Origin: Tillandsia leiboldiana
Lineage: Eukaryota > Streptophyta > Magnoliopsida > Poales > Bromeliaceae
Length of the DNA: 64,000 bases
Direction of reading: 5' to 3'
NCBI GenBank assembly: GCA_029204045.2
Contig: CM055076.1
Coordinates: forward strand, 18,064,715-18,128,714
Shown: positions 1 through 10,312 of the stretch, piece by piece
Layout of the letters: each line of letters starts with the position of its first letter
How positions within the stretch are numbered: the stretch's first letter is position 1
Translations under genes and position numbers: made by a program
The notes under the pieces: model-generated
What the model saw: only the letters and a program-made list of their open reading frames with translations
Databases searched by the model: none
What the model was told of the DNA's origin: nothing

Positions 1-389
1 GGGGGGGGGGGGGTGCCACCACGGGACCATGAGGCGTGGCTCAAGCTTAGACTCAAAGAAAGTCTTCAAGAGAAAATGATTAAAGTTAACTAAACTTGAC
101 ATTGAATATCACATAGATGATTCATTCATGGTAGTTGGACATTGACATTGAATATTACATAGATGATACTACTTATAATAGATGGACATTATGATAGCAT
201 GATAGATTAATATCATTATCACCTTGTACATGGGCATAGAGGCATGATAGTAGTAGAGTACTTTACTTTACTTCAGTTATTTATTGTCATCATTTCATTT
301 CAGCAGTTATACTATCTTTTGCCTCAGTTGACCTAGTGGTGTATTTCTCTTCTCTCGGCGGCTTACCCACTGGGAACTATTGACTAATA
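1..389 (+). mobile_element. L1 LTR fragment: part of the split 5' LTR of chromovirus E1
   Basis: From the G run at the window edge to the ATA at 387-389 this is collinear with the E1 3' LTR (about 19,586-19,957), including the blocks around AGGCATGATAGTAGTAGAG and CCCACTGGGAACTATTGAC. At 390 the match stops and sequence of another LTR family (E2) begins. The next part of the L1 LTR resumes at about 12,421, so this is read as the left part of one LTR split by a roughly 12-kb insertion. No coding sequence is present. The start of this LTR lies outside the window. Confidence 0.8.
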
Positions 390-494
390 CTGCTCATTTT
401 TGCAGGTTGCCGCTTCGTCTGTGCGGGAATCTCCCATATAGTCGGCGGGTTTTGTTGGCGTACCCGGGGTGCAGTTTCGCCTAGGGGCATGACA
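390..494 (+). mobile_element. 3' end of E2 5' LTR (truncated)
   Basis: This is the last 105 bp of an LTR, ending in GGGGCATGACA directly before the PBS. It is about 90% identical by eye to 11,896-12,000, which is also followed by a PBS and gag. The rest of this LTR is missing because the segment joins L1 LTR sequence at a 3-bp microhomology (ATA, 387-389). Confidence 0.8.
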
Positions 495-501
495 GATTTA
501 G

Positions 502-513
502 TGGTATCAGAGC
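502..513 (+). promoter_or_regulatory. E2 primer-binding site (initiator Met tRNA)
   Basis: TGGTATCAGAGC lies 7 bp after the LTR end. In plant LTR retrotransposons this sequence pairs with the 3' end of initiator-Met tRNA and primes minus-strand DNA synthesis. Confidence 0.92.
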
Positions 514-667
514 TTAGGTTATAGACTATTGAGGACTTAGCAACCCTAGGCATAAGGCTTGACCCTAGGAAGACTGACGAGAGATTCGTGATCTTTTAGC
601 GAGAGTCCAGATTGGGTGTATAACTCCCCCGAAGGAATGGGGTGAGTGATCGACATGTCCTTAAGCA

Positions 668-693
668 ATTATGTTGGCTGCAGACAACATAAT
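668..693 (+). promoter_or_regulatory. E2 leader stem-loop, putative dimerisation/packaging signal
   Basis: A perfect 9-bp stem (ATTATGTTG / CAACATAAT) closes an 8-nt loop GCTGCAGA whose core CTGCAG is self-complementary. It lies about 155 nt after the PBS and 91 nt before the gag ATG. Equivalent hairpins occur at 12,168, 12,975, 37,808 and 59,732 (minus). The dimer-initiation role is an inference by analogy with retroviral leaders. Confidence 0.6.
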
Positions 694-784
694 GCTAATA
701 AGAGACATGTTTTAGACTTTCGTTGGATTGGGTCGAGTGATTTTTGATGTTACTAATTGTTTCCCTGTTTTGTAGGATGACTTC

Positions 785-1767
785 ATGCCTCCGAGACGTC
801 GCGCACCGACGCGGGCACATCCCGCGCCTACCGAGGGGCCGGACCAGATGGAATCCTGGCAGTCTGGGCAGAGTGAAGCCCAGGAACTTCGAGCCCAAGT
901 CGCCAGTTTATCTGAGACTTATCGACAGCAGGGAGAGACTTTGGAGCGGATGGCCCAGCTTTTGGAGCAGCAAGTACCTCCGGCAGCTTCCCCTAGGAGA
1001 GTCTCTTCAGCACCCAGAGAGGTTCGACCTGTGACAAGAGAAGTACCAAGTCCAGTTGGCGACTCATTTCCTTGAGCGGGATGCTGAGACTTGGTTGCAG
1101 AGGGTTCGCCCAGCAGGACCGCCTGGAGCTCGGTTACTATCTTGGGCAGAGTTTCGTGTTTTGCTATTCGGGGCCTTCTTCCCGGATAGTGTAAAGTAGA
1201 AACTCAAGGAAGATTTGAAGAATTTGCAGCAGGGCAACCGTTCGGTACAGGAGTACATTCAGGATTTTACACGGTTGCTAAACTGCGTGCCCTTCGCGGC
1301 TCGGGATGAGGATCATCAGATCTACTTGTTCGAGAGAGGGCTACACCGGGACGTGTACCCGTTTGTTCATTCGAAGAGGCTATCTACTTTGGAGGCGGTC
1401 ATGGAGCTTGCCATATGTGTGGAGCGAGGGACCACCGTTATGACTAAGAGGGACAGATCATCGGGAGCGGTTTTCGGGGAGAAACGTCGAGCACCTTTTG
1501 ATGGTGGCCAGACTAGCCAGCGGTGATCCCCTAGACCCCCACCATTCTCTACTCGAGGACGTGGTTTCCAGCAGAGGTCGGGGTCTAGGAGAGGACAGTC
1601 GCGACAGCAGAGTAGGCAGCAGTGGAGGCGACCTGATCGTTGTGCTATCTGTAGGGGACCACACTCCCCACCCCAGTGCGACCAGAGGCAGGGCTGCTGC
1701 TATGGATGCGGCCAGCCAGGACATTATTCTGCAGCCTACCCGAGAGGATGATTTTCTACTTCAGTAT
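785..1767 (+). pseudogene. gag: E2 gag (broken), N-terminal and nucleocapsid part
   Basis: Gag forms the virus-like particle and binds element RNA. The chosen ATG at 785 starts MPPRRRAPTR, the same start as the second copy at 12,287 and close to E4 gag (MPPRRQIPTR). A coiled-coil-like segment (QELRAQVASLSETYRQQ) follows. The retrotransposon gag core is recognisable in another frame at 1,078-1,500 (ETWLQRV; LKNLQQGNRSVQEYIQDF; TRLLNCVPF), so part is deleted around 1,050-1,080 with a frame change, and there is a stop at about 1,197. Near 1,635-1,745 two nucleocapsid knuckles appear: CAICRGPHSPPQC and CYGCGQPGHYSAAY, the second with its last Cys changed to Tyr. Solo LTR S1 interrupts the gene just after this. 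It cannot be translated as one protein. Confidence 0.85.
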
Positions 1768-1772
1768 CTGCA

Positions 1773-4700
1773 TGTGGTGTCCTAGTTGCCTCGGTTACCC
1801 GTGTGGCTGGCGGTGAGAAAACACCTATTATTGGTGTTTAGAGTGCATTGGGCGTCAAATAAATGCCAAAAACGGACTCAGCGCGCGAAAATGGTCTAAA
1901 ATGACTGTTTCCGGAATTTTTGGGCTTACCGGGCATTTTTACTTTGTGCGCGGGTCTACAGGTTCTGCGGTGCACCAGGAGCGCCGAAATCTCGCGTCGC
2001 CACGTGTCAGCGTGGGTTTGGGGCAGCCCGGCCACTCTCTCTTTCCCCTGTTTTCTCTCTTCTTTCTTTTTTTTTTTCTTCTTCTTCTTCTTCTTCTCCT
2101 TGTCGCAGCTCTTCCTCCCTCTTCTCAAGTTTTTTGCAACTGGGATTCTTCACAGCGGGACACCTCTTCCTCTTCTACAACTTCACCTCCACCATTGTTG
2201 GCCACAAGGGAGCTTGGGGAGACCATCTTCTTCCTCAAGTGTAGCACACCATTAGTGCAGTTTCGGAGCTTCACCGTCGCATTTTGGTGCAAAATTCCTC
2301 CATACCTCATCTCTTGGAATTTTGAGCTGAAATTTGGAAGGGTTCTCCAGGAGAGGTAAATCTACAAGTTTTATATTCAACTATTTTCGTGGATCTTGGG
2401 ATTTTTTGGAGTATTTTTGGTTTTTCTAGAACCATCCCGCACAGATTTTGTGCTTGGACACTCTTGAGTAATTTTGAGTTTTCTCTTTCATACGAGCTCG
2501 AATTTATGAGTTCTTTAGCTCGATTTGCATCTACACTCGACGAGGAATCTATCGCCACATTTCTTACTGGATTCGGAGCTCGTTTTGTCAGGTAAATGTC
2601 GCCATCTTGCAGACCCTTCATTGCAGATTTTTAGTGGTGCAGTTTTTCGTGTTCCTTTGAGGCACGAGCTGTTGTATGGTGGTAGCTACGAAATTATCAT
2701 GATTTTTGGGGATCTCTTTGTATGGACGTGTTAACAAGATATAAAAGAGCACTTTTCATGTTGGAACTTAAGAGGAATTACATTTAAATTAAGCTCTAAA
2801 AATTCCTTCCCTTATCACCTTGGACTATTGCTGAATTTTTGGATATTATCGCGCAGCGCTTGTTATTTCATCATTTACGCCCAATCCGGGAGTTGGATTG
2901 GGGTGATTTCTGCGCCATTATTTTTCTGAGGAGCCGAGGTATCTTCATGCCGGATTTCAGCTTGATCGGGCTTTGGATCGACAGTTTTCAGGTGGGTTGT
3001 TTTTGTCTCCAAACCCGGCGGACGGTTCTCTAACTCTATTTTGTTAGTACATGCATGACTAAGTGTACACCCTATATGTTTGAGTTGTAAGTTTGGTAAT
3101 TGTTCATGTTATGTGAATGAGAACTTACAATATTTAGCTATCCATGTGATGGTTATTGAAAGCTTACATAGGTGTAGTGTTCCCCTATGAGATTGAGAGC
3201 ATGCGTGATTTAATGTACAACCTATAGGATTGAGATGTAAGCGTGAGAAATGGTCTAGACTATGTGGATTGATGCTTACTTGATTTATTGTATATGTTTT
3301 GGTGGATTTGAGATCTCGCAGGTTGTAAAATGTTTATGTTTACCTTATACTAGTTGAGAGCATGTTTAGGAAAATGATGCTTATTTTGGTTGATATTGAG
3401 ATCATGTCTGATAGTGTTCCCTATTTATGTTTCAGTTGAACTAAAACACTATTATTGGAACTTTGACCTAGCCCCCTGTCATATGTTGCATGTTTCAACC
3501 AGACTAGTAGAAAACTCCAACTTGGGCTAGTTTATTTATGCTTTAGATACTCCCACACTTTTATTCGCTTTTCCTGGACTTAGAGTGTTCCTCGCCCGGG
3601 TAGTGGGCCGAGTAGTCAGGTTGTTGTGGGATTCATGTTACACTCGTGCCTGGGGGCCGAGTGGAGTCTGCTAGCTGCGATTAGATCAGTGCTAGTCTTG
3701 GGAGCCGTTTGAGTCGACGGTGGGTCCCAGCTGTTGAGTATTTCCAGCTAGTGAGTTAGAGATGTGGTTTGGGTATTGTCGATCTTGTTGATCGTGGATT
3801 TGGATTATAGCCTGCATGAGCCATTTTGAGCTCGACAGAGATGCGCGGATCTTTTCCTCGGTGGGGTCGCGCCCCTCGAGTGCCGCTCCGGAGCTAGGCC
3901 TGTTACTTTGCTATCGCGACTTGTCGACGCAGTCCTTCTGGCCGGGCCCCTTTTGGGCAGTCACGGACGCCCTACGTAAGTCCAGTCCTCCGTGGATGTA
4001 ATGGCAGTAGGTGGGCGCAGGTTTGATTGGACCCTATGTGGCGGTTAGTGTAGATTGGGTGATTGTTTTATCGAGAGATAGTAGATGTATCATATTTCAT
4101 CTATATCGCCCTTGAGCATTTAGATAGAGGCATAGTAGCTGTAGAGTTATTTCCTGCCTTTTCTTTATAGTACTGCATTTGTCATTTTATGCCTCTAGTA
4201 GACTTAGTGGACAGACCGTTGTTCTTGGAGACGGTACCCACTGAGAACTATGTGCTGGTGTAGTTCTCACACCCTCTGTCGGTGACAGTTTTGCATAGGC
4301 ATCTTCACCAGTCCCTACCTCTACTGTTGTTGCTTCTTCTGATCAAGGGGAGAGGGTCGCGAGCTAGATCCCTACCTATCCTTGGAGAGTAGCTGTACCC
4401 CTTATAGGAGATTTATAGTACAGTCAGTTAGATTTGTATATTTTACTCTTTTGAGAGTTGTATTTATTTTGAGAGACTGATGTATTGTGAGGATCTGACT
4501 TGTACTGTGAGCCTGTACACTAATGTATTATTATTATTTTGTTTACCTCCCATTTTGGACTCTTAGATGTTGTATCAGAGGATGATGCATGCTGATTATT
4601 TTGGAAGATGGATACTGTATTTTGTTTTCAGTTGTACAGTGGTTGGATTTTAGTTTTATAGCAGTTTACTTTCCAGCTCTGATATCTGTTTAGCTGTAGT

Positions 4701-4801
4701 TTTATTCTTGCAGGTTGACGCTTCACCTATGCGGGGTTTCCTGTATGGGTGGCGGATCTGTTGGCGAGCCCGGGTCGCAGTTTCGACCCCGGGGCGTGAC
4801 A
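1773..4801 (+). mobile_element. Solo LTR S1 (3,029 bp) with TSD CTGCA
   Basis: It begins TGTGGTGTCC and ends GGGGCGTGACA, with perfect 5-bp target duplications CTGCA at 1,768-1,772 and 4,802-4,806. No internal region is present, so it is a solo LTR, the product of recombination between two LTRs of one element. It lies between E2 gag and protease, which adjoin again once it is removed. It contains a pyrimidine tract ending in a CTT run (about 2,066-2,102), the GGGTCGC hairpin at 3,857-3,880, the TGAGAACTA hairpin at 4,242-4,269 and the terminal CCCGGGTCG hairpin at 4,769-4,793. The short ORFs inside are not credible genes. Confidence 0.93.
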
Positions 4802-4806
4802 CTGCA

Positions 4807-5388
4807 TCTTCTCCACCCTCGCGGATGGCGGGCACTCCTTCGAGTTTAAGTCTGACTGGGAGAGCTACTTCATCACGGCCGCTAGAGCGACGACCACCAC
4901 CACCACCTCTACCGAGCGGGCGTGTATATGCAGCGCAGCTTGACGACTCTACTGCAGCGGCAGAACAGGTGGTTACAGGTATTGTCTTGGTCTCCTCTAT
5001 CCGTTCTCGAGCTTTGTTTGATACTGGGGTTTCACATTCCTTTATTAGTAGATCTTTTGCATCACTGCATGGGTTAGAGGTAGGACCCTTACCATGTGCA
5101 TTAGAGGTACGGATTCCTGATCATGGGTTGCACGTAGAGGAGTATTGTCGGTCCTACCCTATGCAGCTTGGACCATGGATTATGCCTGCAGATTTGTTGG
5201 TCCTGCGACAACTCCAGGATTTCGACGTCGTGCCAGGCATGGATTGGTTGTCCCGTTATTGTGCGACGATCGATTGTGGAGAGAGGACGGTGATCTTTCG
5301 TGAGCCCGGCCAGGAGGAGTTTATTTGCCAGGGCTATCGTAGTACGATGTTTGCTACAATATTTCTTCTGCAAGGTCTCGGCAGATGA
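4807..5388 (+). pseudogene. E2 aspartic protease domain
   Basis: This domain would cleave the polyprotein inside the particle. Sequence after the S1 target duplication reads through SGRVYAAQL and a catalytic DTGVS at 5,020-5,034; E1 and E4 have DTGAS, so Ala is replaced by Val beside the catalytic Asp. Downstream are SHSFISRSFASLHGLEVG and GMDWLSRYCATIDC, typical of gypsy proteases. The frame stays open across 4,708-5,388, but its first 94 bp are LTR sequence and not part of the gene. It ends in a TGA at 5,386. RT follows in another frame. Confidence 0.85.
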
Positions 5389-6230
5389 TGAGCCATTGTT
5401 GTGTAGCTTTTCTGGCGACGGTGACGGAGGTGTCTGCGGCGGTACCAGGAGTCGGGGACATTCCAGTGGTTCGAGAGTTTCCTAATGTATTTCCTTTTGA
5501 GTTGTCCTTGATGCTGCCGGATTGCGAGGTAGAGTTCATCATTGACATAGTTCCTGGAACAACACCCATTTCCAAGACACCGTATTGGATGTCACCGGCG
5601 GAGTTAAGAGAACTAAAGGCGCAGCTGTAGGACTTAATGGACAAGGGATTTATCTGACCAAGTGTTTCACCGTGGGGAGCACTGGTATTATTTGTGAAGA
5701 AAAAGGATGGGTCACTAAGAATATGTGTAGACTACAAGGAATTAAATAAAGTGACCATCAAGAACAAGTATCCCTTGCCACGTATTGATGATTTATTTGA
5801 TTAGTTGCAGGGAGCTTCTATGTTCTCCAAGATAGACTTGCAATCCGGTTACAACCAACTGAGGGTGAGGGCCGAAGACATTTCCAAGACGGCTTTCCGA
5901 ACGTGGTACGGGCATTACGAATTTACGATGATGCCATTCGGATTGACTAATGCTCCTGCCGCCTTCATGGATTTGATGAACAGAGTATTTCAGCCGTACT
6001 TGGATAGATTTCTCGTGGTGTTTATTGATGATATCTTGATCTACTCCCAGAGTGATGCGGAGCACGAGAAACATCTGAGGGCAGTATTACTACTCCTGAG
6101 GGAAAAGAAGTTGTATGCTAAATTCAAGAAGTGTGAATTTTGGCTCCGGGAAGTGGCATTCTTAGGGATCTCAGCCGCTGGAGTGGCGGTAGACCCGACG
6201 AAGATCGATGTTGTTAGGGACTGGCCTTGA
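5385..6230 (+). pseudogene. E2 reverse transcriptase (stops and frame changes)
   Basis: RT copies element RNA into DNA. The conserved order is visible: PISKTPYWMSPAELRELKAQ, KKDGSLRICVDYKELNKV, FSKIDLQSGYNQL, MPFGLTNAPAAFMDLMN and the catalytic FIDD at 6,021-6,032. Nonsense codons occur at 5,628 (TAG), 5,655 (TGA), 5,802 (TAG) and 6,228 (TGA). Against E1 and E4, the first three are explained by C-to-T changes in CAG or CGA codons. The pol order matches a Tekay/Del-like chromovirus. The copy cannot make active enzyme. Confidence 0.9.
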
Positions 6231-6775
6231 CCGATGATGGTTTCTGAGGTACAGAGCTTTCTTGGCTTAGTCAGTTTGTAGAAGGCTTTGTGAAGCTTTC
6301 TACTCCCTCACTCAACTAACTCGGAAGGGCGCAAAGTTCATTTGGAGTGAGGCCTGCCAGAAGAGTTTTGATGAATTAAAGTTGAGATTGATGTCAGCTC
6401 TCATCCTTGCCCTCCCAGTTATGGGGGAAGGAATTTTGATTTATAGTGATACTTCTCACTGTGGTCTTGGGTGCGTTTTGATGCAACGTGGGAGGGTGAT
6501 CGCCTATGCCTCACGCCAATTAAAGGACTATGAGAAGAACTACCCTACCAATGATTTGGAGCTAGCAGCCGTGGTCTTTGCTCTTAAGTTGTGGTGACAC
6601 TATTTATATGGGGAGCACTGCGAGATATTTACCTATCACAAAAGTCTGAAATACCTGTTTACTCAAAAGGAATTGAACATGAGACAACGCCGGTGGCTAG
6701 AATTACTAAAGAATTATGACGTGAATATTCAGTACCACCCCGGTAAGGCTAATGTGATCGCGGATGCCCTAAGCA
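6231..6775 (+). pseudogene. E2 RNase H domain
   Basis: It would degrade the RNA strand during reverse transcription. VQSFLGLV marks the RT-RNase H linker, followed by a small deletion and stops at about 6,280-6,380. The core then reads LIYSDTSHCGLGCVLMQ (first catalytic Asp retained), VIAYASRQLKDYEKNYPT, DLELAAVVFALK, a TGA at 6,595 where E1 has CGA (Arg), then KSLKYLFTQKELNMRQRRW and YHPGKANVIADALSRR. Gene order RT-RNase H-integrase is that of Ty3/gypsy elements. Confidence 0.87.
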
Positions 6776-8040
6776 GGAGAGCAGCACCGAGCTTGAGCAT
6801 GATGATTACACAGCAGGCACCTTTGCTGAAGCAGATGAGGCGACTGGAGCTAGAGGTAGTGTCCCTTGGGGTTTCTGCAAGACTGATGTCTATGGTCTTA
6901 CAGCCCGTTCTGTTGGAGAGGATCCGAGAAAAACAAAGTGAGGACCCCCATCTAGTGAAGAAGATTCGTGAGCAGATGCAGAGCAGCCAGAATGGTGACT
7001 TTTCTGTAGATACCTCAGCAGTACTTAGGTACAGGGATCGAGTGTGTGTGCCCGTGGACTCGGAGATTCGAGAGCAGATCTTAGGGAGGCCCACTTTACC
7101 CCCTAACTATTCATCCTGGAGGAACCAAGATGTATTGGGATCTTCGAGCACAGTTCTGGTGGAGTGGCATGAAGAGGGACATTGGAAGGTTTCTTGCCCA
7201 GTGCTTAACTTGCCAACAAGTCAAAGCTGAACACCGAGATCCCAGAGTGGTGCGGATGCATTTTGGGTTGTTGTGGACTGGTTTAACCAAGTCCGCTCAC
7301 TTTTTAGCGGTTCAGATGACTTGGCCCCTGGAGTGCTTCGCACAGCTATATCTCGATGAGGTGGTCAAACTGCATGGAGTACCCCTATCGATTGTTTCTG
7401 ACAGAGATCCGAGATTTGTCTCACGGTTTTGGCAGAACTTGCAGACAGCTATGGGGACTCAGCTCCGCTTCAGCACAACCTTTCATCCTCAGACTGACGG
7501 GCAGTCGAGCGAACCATTCAGATCTTGGAGGATATGTTAGAGCCTGTCCTCTAGATTTTGGTGGAGGTTGGTATCAGTATTTGAGGCTAGCGGAGTTCGC
7601 TTATAATAATAGTTTTCAAGCAAGCATTCGAATGACTCCTTTTGCAGCACTTTATGGATGCAAGTGTCGATCGCCGCTATACTGGAGCGACGTGTGCGAA
7701 AGGTGGACCTTGGGGCTCGACATTCTACAGGAAGCAAAGGAAAAGGCAAGAGTTATTCGGTGACACCTCGAGACCGCTCAGAGCCGGCAGCGGAGCTACG
7801 CAGACACTAGGCGCCGAGACTTGCAATTTCAAGTTGGAGAGTATGTTTTCCTAAAGGTCTCACCGGCTAAAGGGATCCGGAGATTCGGTTACGCAGGAAG
7901 CTTAGCCCACGTTTTATTGGTCCTTTTGAGATCCTCGAGCAGTTGGACCGGTTGCTTACCGGATAGCACTACCGCCAATCGTGCTTACCGGATAGCACTA
8001 CCACCACGATTGGCTGGCACACACGATGTTTTTCATGTTT
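6776..8040 (+). pseudogene. E2 integrase (first catalytic Asp region deleted)
   Basis: Integrase inserts element DNA. The N-terminal zinc-binding part is recognisable (WWSGMKRDIG; QCLTCQQVKAEH at about 7,200-7,235). The catalytic core then jumps from AEHRDP to GLTKSAHFLAV: about 40 residues that hold the first Asp (TMDFV in E1) are missing. The second Asp is kept in SDRDPRF (about 7,398), and the DGQS block at 7,497 runs into a frameshift where the catalytic Glu is expected. Later segments (FAYNNSFQASI; FQVGEYVFLKVSP) sit in different frames. At 7,968-8,026 a unit of about 29 bp (GCTTACCGGATAGCACTACC) is duplicated in tandem. Confidence 0.85.
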
Positions 8041-8288
8041 CTACCATAAGGAGGTACGTCTTCGACCCCGCGCATGTGATTGATTTTACTTCACTGGAGT
8101 TGAGCGATGACTTGTGCTATGAGGAGCGCCCAATGCGAATTCTTGCTCGTGAGACGAAAGAATTGCGCAACAGGACGATACCCTATGTAAAACTCCAGTG
8201 GAGTCACCATGAGGAGCGCGAGGCGACATGGGAAACAGAGGAGGAGATAAGGACTGCATACCCTTTCCTGTTCGAGGCTTTCCCCTGA
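8041..8288 (+). pseudogene. E2 integrase C-terminus with chromodomain
   Basis: The reading frame ends at a TGA at 8,286 after the motif order HVSTIRRYVFDP, RPMRILARETKELRNRTI, YVKLQWSHHEEREATWETE. The last two blocks form a chromodomain (conserved Trp residues and the EATWE motif), the histone-binding module that defines chromoviruses and is thought to direct integration to heterochromatin. E1 has the same module at about 17,710-17,850. The domain itself looks intact, but everything upstream is broken. Confidence 0.85.
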
Positions 8289-8321
8289 GGTAAGTTTTGT
8301 TTTGAGCACAAAACTTTTCTT

Positions 8322-8334
8322 TAGTGGGGGAGGT
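8322..8334 (+). promoter_or_regulatory. E2 polypurine tract
   Basis: A purine-rich run (AGTGGGGGAGG) lies immediately before TGTGGAGACCC, the start of the 3' LTR. It is the usual primer for plus-strand DNA synthesis. E5 has nearly the same tract at 56,661-56,672 on the minus strand. Confidence 0.85.
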
Positions 8335-9076
8335 TGTGGAGACCCGACTTTATTTTTGGTGCTTTGGCCCTGGGCTTGGTGGCTAGACGACACTTACGTT
8401 ATGTGTCAAGTCCGTCTGTGAGCAAAATAGGCGTGAAAACCGGACTCTGCGCGCATATTTGGCCGAATTCAGCATTTTCTGCTGAATTCAGGCGCCCGAA
8501 ATGATTATTCGGGAGTCCGAAATGATGATTCGGGCGCCAGAATCTTGCAATGGGCTGCCGAGGCCGAGCGCACGCGGCCCCTTGCGCAGCGCCAAGCCAA
8601 GCCTGGCGCCCGGCCCGCCTGACCTAGTCAAAGGGCGCGCCATATGGCGCCCTTTGATTGGGCCAGCGCACCGGGGCACACGGCGCAAGCTCCGCGCGTG
8701 TGTGGCTGCAGCTCACCCGCGCAGCCACGTGGCACGCGCAGGTTGGGCTGGCGCAGCACCATGCGGCGCGCGCGGAGCGGCAGCCACGCGGCACAAGCCC
8801 TGCACACGGGCGGTGCCAGCTCACTTCGCAAACGCGTGCCGCGCGCTGGTTGGCCCAGCGGAGCGGCGGGCGCTGCGCACCGCTTTGACCCGGCTTGACG
8901 GGACACGCGGCGCGCATACGGGGTTTCGGGCATGCCCTGGATGACGGCCAAGCGTCCTGGGGGTTTTTCGGGCGCATTAGGTCCTTGAACCGGGCGCCCG
9001 AAACAGCCCGTTTGGGGGCTGTGTATAAATAGGGGTCCGGGGGCTTTTTTCTCTCCATTTCGCATCCGATTTAGCG
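8335..9076 (+). mobile_element. 5' part of E2 3' LTR (U3 and promoter)
   Basis: It starts TGTGGAGACCC right after the PPT. The segment is GC-rich with several copies of the palindrome family GGGCGCCCGAA and related CGGGCGCC (about 8,490, 8,533, 8,957, 8,992) and a TATA box at 9,024-9,031. Near 9,077 the text jumps to sequence normally found about 1.3 kb further along related LTRs (GTAGGCCTATGACCGAG, compare 43,701), so an internal deletion or foreign join lies there. Confidence 0.75.
9024..9031 (+). promoter_or_regulatory. TATA box of E2 3' LTR
   Basis: TATAAATA lies after a GC-rich U3 with GGGCGCCCGAA palindromes and is followed by the pyrimidine-rich stretch expected at the U3/R border. 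Related LTRs have the same arrangement at 31,173, 40,890, 47,965 and, on the minus strand, at 29,844, 55,732 and 63,017. Confidence 0.6.
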
Positions 9077-10312
9077 AGGTAGGCCTATGACCGAGCCACA
9101 TGTGCCGGTCTGTTACTTATATTGGGATGCGAGCCATGTGTGTCGATCCCGCGGATTCGAGCCATGCCCATTGATTGGGTTCTTGAGTCATGTGTGCCGA
9201 TCCCGCTACTGAGTTCTTGAGTTCGACAGCAGAGCAGGCAGTGCCAGTTTTTACTAGTCCATTGATTGGGTTTATTCAGGCAGATCCTTTTATTGTTGCA
9301 CTCGTGCTTGGGGGCTGAGTGGAGTCTGGTAGCTATGATTGGACCAGTGCTAGTGTTGTTGGGAACCGTTTGGGTTGACGGTGGTCCCAGATCATTGAGA
9401 GTACATCGGCCGTTGTGCGAGATGCTTGGGGATCTTGTGTCTATCCGTTCTGAGAGATAGCGTGGATTTCGACTATAGCCTGCATGTGCCACTTTTCGAT
9501 AGCGAGTTAGTCCGATTGGACGCCCTACGTTGATACACTACAGACGCGCATGCTTGACTGGACCAGATGTGGCAGTCAGCTCGATTGAGCACTTCGTGTG
9601 CGAGTGGTTTCATATCATTCATCGGGTTTCCCCATTGAGCATTTAGATAGAGGCATGGTAGCTGTTGAGTATCTCCAGCTTTCTTGTTCAGTCTTTACTG
9701 CATCGTTATCTTATGCCTCTAGTAGACTTAGTGGGCAGACCGTCGGGCTCGGTGGCGGTACCCCCTGAGAACTACGTGTTGGTGTAGTTCTCACACCCGT
9801 TGGGGGTTCCCTCCCTCCTTTTTCTTTCCTCTCCTTTGTTTTGCAGAGTCATTTGCGGGTGTTGCTGATTCTGCTGTTGCTGTTCGAGGCGAGGGAGTCG
9901 CAGGCTAGATCCCTACCTATCTTTGGAGAGTAGCTGTACCCCTCATTGGTGTAGTACAGTCAGTAGATTATTCTATTTCCACTTTTGAGAGACCATTGTA
10001 TTGTGAGGATCTGACTTGTACCGAGAGCCTGTACACTGATGTATTATTCAGTTTACCACCCTGTTGAGTTCGGGGTTATTGTTTCAGAGGATATTGTATG
10101 AGGATTATGTATGGGAGATAGATATTGTATCATTATTTCCAGTTGTGCAGTGTTGGATTTGAGTTTTTCAGCAGTTTATTTTTCAGCTCTGATATCTATT
10201 TAGCTGTAGTTTTATCTTTGTAGGTTGGACGCTTCGCCTTTGCAGGGTTTTCCGTATAGGTGGCGAATCTGTTGGCGAGCCCGGGTCGCAGTTTCGACCT
10301 CGGGGCGTGACA
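9077..10312 (+). mobile_element. 3' part of a CCCGG-type LTR (S1/E5-like) joined to E2 LTR
   Basis: It ends CCTCGGGGCGTGACA and matches the 3' third of solo LTR S1 much better than the E2 LTR end (11,896-12,000). It contains imperfect copies of GAGCCATGTGTGCCGATCC, the AGATAGAGGCATGGTAGC block, the GAGAACTACG hairpin at about 9,767 and the terminal CCCGGGTCG hairpin. No TSD is visible at either side, so it is either the tail of a deleted LTR or the remainder of a truncated solo LTR inside the E2 3' LTR. Confidence 0.65.

Noticed and set aside
4708..4806. N-terminal extension of the E2 protease ORF
   Set aside because: These codons are the end of solo LTR S1 plus the CTGCA duplication, not native coding sequence.
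8488..9101. Overlapping long ORFs on both strands
   Set aside because: They lie in the GC-rich U3 of an LTR, have no motif, and mirror each other on the two strands. The same happens at 25,169-25,891, 29,870-30,284, 30,466-31,181, 32,116-32,526, 41,201-41,785, 47,403-48,189, 55,715-56,466 and 63,000-63,741. Low stop frequency from GC content explains them.
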